From the NCBI GenBank assembly GCA_038206235.1, contig JBBRBB010000009.1:1-64000 (forward strand): a DNA stretch of 64,000 nt, in the 5' to 3' direction. The translations under genes and the position numbers were made by a program. The notes beneath the pieces are model-generated. The model was not told where the DNA came from and did no database searches. It saw nothing but the letters and a program-made list of their open reading frames with translations. Source of the stretch: JBBRBB01 sp038206235. Lineage in GTDB: Bacteria; Bacteroidota; Bacteroidia; Chitinophagales; Chitinophagaceae. Of the stretch, positions 53,976 to 60,322 are shown in pieces. Positions within the stretch are counted from its first letter, which is position 1, and each line of letters begins with the position of its first letter.

Positions 53976-55559
53976 CTATTTAGCACGTGTGTACATAATA
54001 GCGCATTGCACCGGAGCAATCTTTTCACCGGCAGCTCCTGCACTCACATGCTGCAGGTTATCCTTTGTTACACGATGGTCTGAAAATGTATTCATGAGAA
54101 CATGCGCCAGCTCATGGGGAAATGTTCTTGCATCAACTCCATTGGAAATCGCAACCATTCCCTGCATGGGAGCACGTGGTCCTGTTGCACATAAACCAGA
54201 TACACTATCGCCGCCAAGCCGCTCAGTGCCCTGATGCAGGGTGCTTACATAAAATGCAATGAAGGAACTTGTTAATCCAAGCAAGCTGGTGGTAGTTAAA
54301 AAAGTATTTAGATCTTCTGAAGAAACAGCGCCGCAGTTGGCCATTAAGAGATCGGTATCGCCTCCAAGCAATGAATCAGAGAGTGAATCAGGAACATTCA
54401 CCTGGGTTCCTATTTTAAAATTAATACAACAATCTTTAAAAACATTATTAGCAAAAGCAATGTCATTAGCAGGATTGCCGGTAGCTCCTTTCATCATGGC
54501 AAAGTCAATGGTAACAGTCTTATTTCCTGAAGCACAGGTTTGTTCCACCGTATTTGCAGAAGCGCCGGTAAAGCGGGAATCAAGCCTGCTAAGTGTAATA
54601 GGCCCCACCTCGCCGTCCTGCTGACCAAAGTCAAGACCAGATTGTTTTTGAAACTCTTTAATGGCAGCTTTTGTTTCACTGCCGAAAATACTATCTGCTC
54701 CAAATTTAGGTAATGGAAATCCGGCATCAATCAGAGCCTGCTGAATCTTTCTTACCGCTTCGCCCCTATTACCAGACTTTATAATTTTTTCACCATCAAA
54801 ACAGGCTTCCAAATCTACATCACCTTTAAAGCGCGGGGAAGAGAGGTCATTTGCATCGCCAATTGTTCTTTGAATATTACCGGGTTTTTCAATTCCCTGG
54901 TTTTGCTGCACCACATGCGTTAATTCATGTGCAAGCAAAAATTTTCCTTCGGAATTTTGGGGATTATATTTTCCTTCATCAAAATAAATATCATTGCCAT
55001 GCGTGAATGCCTGTGCCTGCAAGTCTTTGCTCATTGCTGCAGCTTCACTATCGTTGTGCACACGCACATTACTGAAATCAACGCCGAAGGATGCGCTCAT
55101 TTCATGCAAAGTATTTTGCGGCAACACGCTTCCTTTGCCAGATGATTGTTCTATTTGCGAAGAAACTTGCGGTGATGATGTTGTTGCTGTTGCCTCATGC
55201 TTTGTTTGCACCGGTGTAATTTTTTTTTTATCTTCTTCCTCCTTTTTTCGCTCATCCATTTTCTGAATTCCCTTCAGCTTTTCTTTTTCATCCATTGCGC
55301 TCATTTGTGGTATGCCGCTAATCTTTTTTCGCGGTATTGCAGAAGTTTGATGTGAATTATTAACCACAGCATTTGCTACGGAATCTGCTTCACGTTCGTA
55401 ATGGTCTCCCGGCTCATTCACAGTAAGCTTTGCCTGAAAGAAAGGAGCTTTTTGAATTGATTTATTTACATCATGCTGTTTGATAAAGAATGGTTCCTTT
55501 ACTGTCTCATCATTAACATGTGTATTGCGATGACGATATACTCTTGAACAATACGACAT
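53976..55559 (-). CDS. DUF4157 protein with peptidoglycan-binding and metallopeptidase-like domains
   Basis: 527 residues. An N-terminal eCIS-type block (AKLTVNEPGDHYEREADSVA, about 45-65) is followed by DUF4157/eCIS_core (SFGVDFSNVRVHND to LLAHELTHVVQQ, about 160-218). A PG_binding_1 domain lies at about 265-325 (GEAVRKIQQALIDAGF...GEVGPITLSRL). The C-terminus has a second HExxH (FPHELAHVLMN, about 485) and a CAIMYTRAK end like a metzincin Met-turn. It probably is an eCIS cargo or associated toxin: the domain set suggests cell-wall binding plus proteolysis. There is no Sec signal, as expected for eCIS cargo. Activity is untested. Confidence 0.8.
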   Translation of the reverse strand: MSYCSRVYRHRNTHVNDETVKEPFFIKQHDVNKSIQKAPFFQAKLTVNEPGDHYEREADSVANAVVNNSHQTSAIPRKKISGIPQMSAMDEKEKLKGIQKMDERKKEEEDKKKITPVQTKHEATATTSSPQVSSQIEQSSGKGSVLPQNTLHEMSASFGVDFSNVRVHNDSEAAAMSKDLQAQAFTHGNDIYFDEGKYNPQNSEGKFLLAHELTHVVQQNQGIEKPGNIQRTIGDANDLSSPRFKGDVDLEACFDGEKIIKSGNRGEAVRKIQQALIDAGFPLPKFGADSIFGSETKAAIKEFQKQSGLDFGQQDGEVGPITLSRLDSRFTGASANTVEQTCASGNKTVTIDFAMMKGATGNPANDIAFANNVFKDCCINFKIGTQVNVPDSLSDSLLGGDTDLLMANCGAVSSEDLNTFLTTTSLLGLTSSFIAFYVSTLHQGTERLGGDSVSGLCATGPRAPMQGMVAISNGVDARTFPHELAHVLMNTFSDHRVTKDNLQHVSAGAAGEKIAPVQCAIMYTRAK

Positions 55560-55626
55560 AAAACAAATTGTAAATTCTCAAGTATAACTCAAACCCTTTT
55601 TCTTTGAGTTTTAGTCCGCTCTAATT

Positions 55627-56400
55627 TTAATCATGCAGCTTTTGTATCAGCTCTTCTGCAAGCTGTTTATAATCTGCGGCAGCATGTGAATTTTTATCGA
55701 ATGAAAAAATATCCGTTCCTACTTCCTGTGCTTTTGCTAATTGTATGTTTGTACGAATATGCGTTTGAAATACTTTGTTTTCGAATTCAGTTTCCAATTG
55801 CTGCTGCACTTGCCGGTTCATTTTTTTTCGCTCATCAAATTTGGTAAGAATAAATCCTAACAGATTTATTTTTGGATTCAGCTTCTTTTTAATAATGTCA
55901 AATTGCTTCAGAAAACTATACACACCTTTTAGCGGCAAAAATTCTCCCTGTAAAGGTATTAATACATATTCGCTTGCAACAAGTGCATTTACAGTGAGCA
56001 TACCGATTGCATGAGGGCAGTCAATAAAAATAAAATCATACTCATCCGCAACGGGCTGAAGCATCCAGCTTAGCACCTGTTCACGCCCATACATGCTTAC
56101 GAGTTCTATTTCTGCCACTGCCAGTTCAATAGAAGAGGGCACCATGCTAAGTCCCGGTTTTATTTCAATAATCGCTTTTTTAATATCGCTGCCCTGCCCT
56201 GTTATTTCTTTTTTTATTTCGGTATAAAGATTGAATTCAGGCTCATCAGGAATGCCTAATGATTGCGAAAGATTGGCCTGCGGATCAGCATCTATCAGCA
56301 ACACATTCTTTCCTGAAAGCTGCAGTGCTGAACCAAGATTAACGGCTGTGGTAGTTTTGCCAGAACCTCCTTTCTGTATGGCGATTGATATAAGAGGCAT
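55627..56400 (-). CDS. ParA/Soj-family ATPase
   Basis: 257-residue Walker-type ATPase with the deviant P-loop KGGSGKTT (10-17), LLIDADPQANLSQSLG, YDFIFIDCPHAIGMLTVNAL and LGFILTKFDERKKMNRQV. ParA proteins position plasmids, chromosomes or large complexes; here there is no ParB gene or obvious parS site nearby. Its place inside the DUF4157 cluster suggests a role in positioning or distributing an assembled machine, which is speculation. Its stop lies 67 bases from the start of the next gene downstream. Confidence 0.87.
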   Translation of the reverse strand: MPLISIAIQKGGSGKTTTAVNLGSALQLSGKNVLLIDADPQANLSQSLGIPDEPEFNLYTEIKKEITGQGSDIKKAIIEIKPGLSMVPSSIELAVAEIELVSMYGREQVLSWMLQPVADEYDFIFIDCPHAIGMLTVNALVASEYVLIPLQGEFLPLKGVYSFLKQFDIIKKKLNPKINLLGFILTKFDERKKMNRQVQQQLETEFENKVFQTHIRTNIQLAKAQEVGTDIFSFDKNSHAAADYKQLAEELIQKLHD

Positions 56401-56486
56401 GAGTATCGTTTAAAAATTTATTTCAATAGCTGAATTTCATTCTTCAAATTTCCTCGAAAGAAGTAATGCACTATAAAGTTTTTAGT

Positions 56487-57656
56487 TCATGCCATTGTTT
56501 CAAGCAATGATTTTTCTTTATACGATTCTTCATAAAAAATCAAATGATAAATTCCGTTTTCTTTTTCAATCGTTTCAAATTTTGATTTATGTTTTTTAAT
56601 CAGTCCAATGATCTTTCCAATCTTATTTACTGCATGCTTATCTAATTTAAGATTTGAATTGCCCGATAATGTATAATGCTGTGCCCCTTCATTTTTTGTG
56701 TGATAATGTCCCGAAGAAATAGTTAATCCTTCAGTAGTTGTGTAAATATTTATAGGAGCATTTTCATCATCCAGCAAACTGTTTTCATGCAACCTCATGT
56801 GTTGCAGACCGGTGGCAATTTCCATTATATGCTTTGGATGAAGCAACCGGTACTCATTGGTTTTTCTCCACGCAAGCATAACATAAAACGACACTGTTGC
56901 AAGCAATAAAAAAATTATCCAATGCCAGTGATAAAAAGGCAAGTAGCCTGCTAAGCTCAATGCTAAACTAACAGCAACTAATAACAGTGTAGTCCATTGC
57001 GCCTCTGATAATCCTTTCCAGTAAGCCCTTTCAGAATCACCTCTGAAAAATTCTATTGTAAAACGGAAAGCTCCATATACAACTGTGTAAAGAATTAAAA
57101 CAGTTCCCGGTGTAGCATTTTTAAACAACAAAAATGAGCCTGTTATAACAATACAAAAAACAAAAGCAGATTCAATCAACTGAACAGGCAGCATAATAAT
57201 ATCTCTGTAATACCATGTGAAGCCATCAGCCACATGAGGCTCTCCATATTGATACCCGAATTTACCCGGACGACCATGACAGCAGCCAACATTGAAACAG
57301 CCAATTCTGCCAAAGGCAAGGAAAGTTCCTATTCCTAAAAGTGTAATATCTATATAAGGTAAAACAGGATAATGCAAAATCTTCAAAGTAATGGAACAGA
57401 AAATAAGGATAGCAATTTCGTGATGATAGTAAACAATTGTTTCTTCACCTGTAATTATTTTTGCAACAATAGCTAACAGAAAAAAAGTGGCTGCACCCAC
57501 TAAGCTCATTAACAGAATTACATTTATTTCAAGATGCAAAAAAAAGCATAAGCACACTCCAAGCAAAACGCCTGTGATATATCCAAGCACTCCAAAGAAA
57601 TGGAATGAATGAATATTTTTTGAAAACAATTTTATATGTAAGCCTGGTGATAGCAT
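56487..57656 (-). CDS. Lgt-like integral membrane protein with divergent signature
   Basis: 389 residues with about seven to nine membrane helices in the first 270, then a ~115-residue soluble tail. The core aligns with prolipoprotein diacylglyceryl transferase: HHEI near 79, FLAFGRIGCFNVGCCHGRP near 119, and the late FRFTIEFFRGD. The canonical RIGNFxN signature is altered, with Cys replacing the first Asn and three Cys clustered. It may therefore not be a classical Lgt; modification of another substrate is possible. It sits between the ParA and ankyrin genes of the DUF4157 cluster. Confidence 0.72.
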   Translation of the reverse strand: MLSPGLHIKLFSKNIHSFHFFGVLGYITGVLLGVCLCFFLHLEINVILLMSLVGAATFFLLAIVAKIITGEETIVYYHHEIAILIFCSITLKILHYPVLPYIDITLLGIGTFLAFGRIGCFNVGCCHGRPGKFGYQYGEPHVADGFTWYYRDIIMLPVQLIESAFVFCIVITGSFLLFKNATPGTVLILYTVVYGAFRFTIEFFRGDSERAYWKGLSEAQWTTLLLVAVSLALSLAGYLPFYHWHWIIFLLLATVSFYVMLAWRKTNEYRLLHPKHIMEIATGLQHMRLHENSLLDDENAPINIYTTTEGLTISSGHYHTKNEGAQHYTLSGNSNLKLDKHAVNKIGKIIGLIKKHKSKFETIEKENGIYHLIFYEESYKEKSLLETMA

Positions 57657-57717
57657 GTATTCTTTATTATTTCAAGGATGCCAAACCTATTGTTAGCGGT
57701 TGTTTTGTCTTTATATA

Positions 57718-58461
57718 CTAATGTTTTAAATACTTGTTAGGAACATTTGATGAAGTATAGTTAATTCCATAAGCGGCTTTAAGTAATAACGATACAACCT
57801 TTGAAATTGTAATTTCATCTCTGTGCATTTGGGGAAGAAGTCCCATCATAGCATAGCTTATTGGGTTTACGGAAGGAATTAGTGTTTCCCATTCATAACC
57901 TTTACCCCAAATAAATCCAACAACAGTTATCTCCAAGTCAACTGAGTTAGATAAAAAATAATTCAGCATGTCAATGGAATGATTTAAAATTTGGTTTACC
58001 GTATGGAAAATCGGCGTTTGTCCTCCAAAACCATTCGCGTCAATACCTGCTTTGGCATTTGTGTCGGCTCGGTGCTTAACAAGAACTTCGGCACAGGAAA
58101 CGTGGTTGAATTCAGCACAAATATGGAGTAATGTTGCTTCATATAAAGGTGTGAAAGCGCAACGAAGCGTATATCGTCTGTCAACCGCTTCAGGACTGTC
58201 TCTTAATTGATAGGCAAGGGATTGAGCATCGTCTAACAAAACTGATAGCAACACTTTGTCGTCGAAAATCAAACCATAATCCACAAATGTTTTTACACAA
58301 TCCTTAAATTTGAAACTTCTCAAGTATTCGCTTGTTAATTCATAAATAAGCGGCTCATTTTTAAAATAAGCATTAGGACTAATTCCATTTTCAAAACATT
58401 CTTTTATTCCTTCAATGGAATGTGTTTCAATCTCGCCGATAATTTTGTCTAAATAGTCCAT
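57718..58461 (-). CDS. ankyrin-repeat protein
   Basis: 247-residue soluble protein. Ankyrin-type helix-loop-helix units are seen at about 105-185 (TPLYEATLLHICAEFNHVSCAEVLVKHRADTNAK, then TPIFHTVNQILNHSIDMLNYFLSNSVDLE). The N-terminal region (EIETHSIEGIKECFENGISPN) reads as another unit. Ankyrin proteins mediate contacts, and in toxin loci they can serve as immunity or effector proteins; no such role is shown here. Flanked by Lgt-like and DUF4157 genes on the same strand. Confidence 0.75.
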   Translation of the reverse strand: MDYLDKIIGEIETHSIEGIKECFENGISPNAYFKNEPLIYELTSEYLRSFKFKDCVKTFVDYGLIFDDKVLLSVLLDDAQSLAYQLRDSPEAVDRRYTLRCAFTPLYEATLLHICAEFNHVSCAEVLVKHRADTNAKAGIDANGFGGQTPIFHTVNQILNHSIDMLNYFLSNSVDLEITVVGFIWGKGYEWETLIPSVNPISYAMMGLLPQMHRDEITISKVVSLLLKAAYGINYTSSNVPNKYLKH

Positions 58462-58499
58462 ATATTAAATTATGGTAATTGTCCCAATAAATAACCGCT

Positions 58500-58556
58500 A
58501 ACAGGTTTATTGCTAATGTAACCATTACCCTGATATTTAAAACCTGTGAGGTTTAT
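58500..58556. repeat. ~62-bp TIR element, single copy
   Basis: A single element related to those at 60085-60315. The left end has decayed to CTAACAGGTTT, the central TTGCTAATGTAACCATTACCCTGATATT is conserved, and the right end is AAACCTGTGAGGTTT. It lies between the ankyrin gene and the DUF4157 gene. Confidence 0.8.
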
Positions 58557-58563
58557 ATTAATA

Positions 58564-60060
58564 CTAATAAGGAAATATCACATCATTATTCTTATCTACA
58601 TAAATTCTTTGGTCTTTATAAAAAATAAATCTTCCGAAACGGTCACTGAGCAGCTCTCCTACAATATCGCCTTTATGGGCGGTCTCAAATCCTGCAGCAA
58701 TTTTTAAATGCGTTTTATCAGTTACTATTTTCGGCACTATCACATATATTCCCGTGTTTGTATAATTCAAATTTGTTTCAGAAGGTTTTGTTTCAGAAGC
58801 CCAGCAAGGCGCCTGTCCAAATATACCTGATAAGTCGTGAGGGCTTTTAAAAAAGCCTGTAAAGTATTCCATTGAATAGGCATTCCTGACCATTTGGTCA
58901 CCTGTAAAGGAGAAATCAGTAAAATCTTTACCCACTACAAATGTTGTATCCATATATAAAGGCCAAATAATTCTGAAGAGAATAGTGTCAACCTTTTCAC
59001 CGGCACTTAAATTAAAAAAATCGGGACGAATAAAAAGTGTATTTAAAATATCATCATATTCAGCTTCAATGTTGTTTTTGAAATCATCGCAAAGAAGCGC
59101 TACTGTTTCAATGCCTTTGAAATGCGCAAATAAATTTTTGAGGTTGCTTAAAATTAATTGCATATCTGCAGGTGCAGGACAATGGAAGAAAGCTTTAACA
59201 GCCTGAACTGCGAATTTGTTTGTTTCCTTTTCACCATTTATTAAAATGCTTTGAACAGAACGTATGGCACGCTGAAATAAAACATCTGTATTATCCATTG
59301 CTTGTTTTATTTGACTCTCTTTTTCTGCATCGGCTTTGTCTTTGCAGGGTGAAAAAGAATATCGCTGTACATAATTATTTCCCTGGGCACCCTGCTGCAC
59401 CACATGCGTTAACTCATGCGCCAGCAAATGCTGCCCCTCTTTGTTGTTTGCATCATACTTCCCTGAATTAAAATAAATATCACTGCCATGCGTAAACGCC
59501 TGTGCGTTTAAATCTTTACTCATTTGCGCAGCAGTGTTATCATTATGTATGCGTACATGGGAAAAATCTGCACCGAAAGATGATTCCATTTGCTTACGTG
59601 TGTTGTGTTGCAAAGGATTGCCGGAACTGTTGGAAGAGTTTAGATTGCCTGCAATAGAAGATGAAACTGTTTGGGGTAATGCTGTTTCTGTTTTTGTTTG
59701 TCCGTCCGAAGGACTCCTTGCGGAGAAGGACTCCTTGCGGAGAAGTTTTTCTTCTTCTTCACATGCTGCACATTTTCGTTGTATCGAACGATTGGATTTA
59801 TTAAAAAAATCAATGGAATTATTTTCTGAATTTGAAAAAGATGAATTGTTGAATCCCTGTACTGCTTTATTAGCCATTGCATCGGCTTCCTGCTCGAAAA
59901 TATCGTTGGGTTGGTTAACCGTTAATTTCGCCTGTATTGGTAATGCATTAAAGAAAGGTTTGTTGTTTTTTGCAAAAAAAGTTTTGCTATTTTCTTTTTG
60001 GAAGAAAGAAAGGTGATTAAAATTAGTTGATGTACTATTTTTAGATTGATAAGATTTCAT
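58564..60060 (-). CDS. DUF4157 protein with unknown C-terminal domain
   Basis: 498 residues. The N-terminal eCIS block is PIQAKLTVNQPNDIFEQEADAMAN (about 40-63), then a Cys pair (RKCAACEEEEKL, about 93-104), then DUF4157 (SFGADFSHVRIHND to LLAHELTHVVQQ, about 160-222). Residues about 230-498 hold an unrecognised, mostly helical then beta domain, probably the payload. Residues about 104-119 (KESFSARSPSDGQ) are encoded by a duplicated hairpin palindrome and are not seen in its paralogues. No Sec signal. The role as an eCIS cargo is inferred from domain order and neighbours. Confidence 0.8.
   Translation of the reverse strand: MKSYQSKNSTSTNFNHLSFFQKENSKTFFAKNNKPFFNALPIQAKLTVNQPNDIFEQEADAMANKAVQGFNNSSFSNSENNSIDFFNKSNRSIQRKCAACEEEEKLLRKESFSARSPSDGQTKTETALPQTVSSSIAGNLNSSNSSGNPLQHNTRKQMESSFGADFSHVRIHNDNTAAQMSKDLNAQAFTHGSDIYFNSGKYDANNKEGQHLLAHELTHVVQQGAQGNNYVQRYSFSPCKDKADAEKESQIKQAMDNTDVLFQRAIRSVQSILINGEKETNKFAVQAVKAFFHCPAPADMQLILSNLKNLFAHFKGIETVALLCDDFKNNIEAEYDDILNTLFIRPDFFNLSAGEKVDTILFRIIWPLYMDTTFVVGKDFTDFSFTGDQMVRNAYSMEYFTGFFKSPHDLSGIFGQAPCWASETKPSETNLNYTNTGIYVIVPKIVTDKTHLKIAAGFETAHKGDIVGELLSDRFGRFIFYKDQRIYVDKNNDVIFPY
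59703..59748. repeat. palindromic repeat in frame inside the DUF4157 gene
   Basis: Two tandem copies of GAAGGACTCCTTGCGGA, each able to fold CTCC-TTGC-GGAG, are read through in frame. The start (TCCGAAGGACTCCTT) is the same element as the perfect palindrome at 36182-36200. Confidence 0.75.
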
Positions 60061-60084
60061 TTTCTTCTATTCTGTTTTCATGTC

Positions 60085-60315
60085 AAACCTCACAGGTTTA
60101 TTGCTAATGTAACCATTACCCTGATATTTAAAACCTATGAGGGTTATAAAAAAGAACAAGGTCAAAAGAACGAGGTCAAACCTCACAGGTTTATTGTTGA
60201 TGCAACCATTACCCAGATATTTAAAACCTGTGAGGGTTATAAAAAGAACGATGCAAACCTCACAGGTTTATTGTTGATGCAACCATTACCCTGAGATTAA
60301 AAACCTGTTAGGTTT
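60085..60315. repeat. three tandem ~62-bp elements with 15-bp terminal inverted repeats
   Basis: Copies at 60085-60147, 60178-60240 and 60255-60315. Each begins AAACCTCACAGGTTT, has a conserved ~30-base centre (TTGTTGATGCAACCATTACCC...), and ends in a version of AAACCTGTGAGGTTT, the exact reverse complement of the start. Spacing between copies differs (30 and 14 bases). They fill the gap between two DUF4157 genes and resemble a small non-autonomous mobile or REP-type element. Confidence 0.85.
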
Positions 60316-60322
60316 ATGTTTA

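Noticed and set aside
60046..60294. 82-codon plus-strand frame with repeated peptide KPHRFI..ATIT
   Set aside because: It is only the translation of the tandem TIR elements.
60085..60315. Possible CRISPR array
   Set aside because: The units are ~62 bp with terminal inverted repeats, the spacing between them differs (30 and 14 bases), related copies are dispersed, and no cas gene is present.
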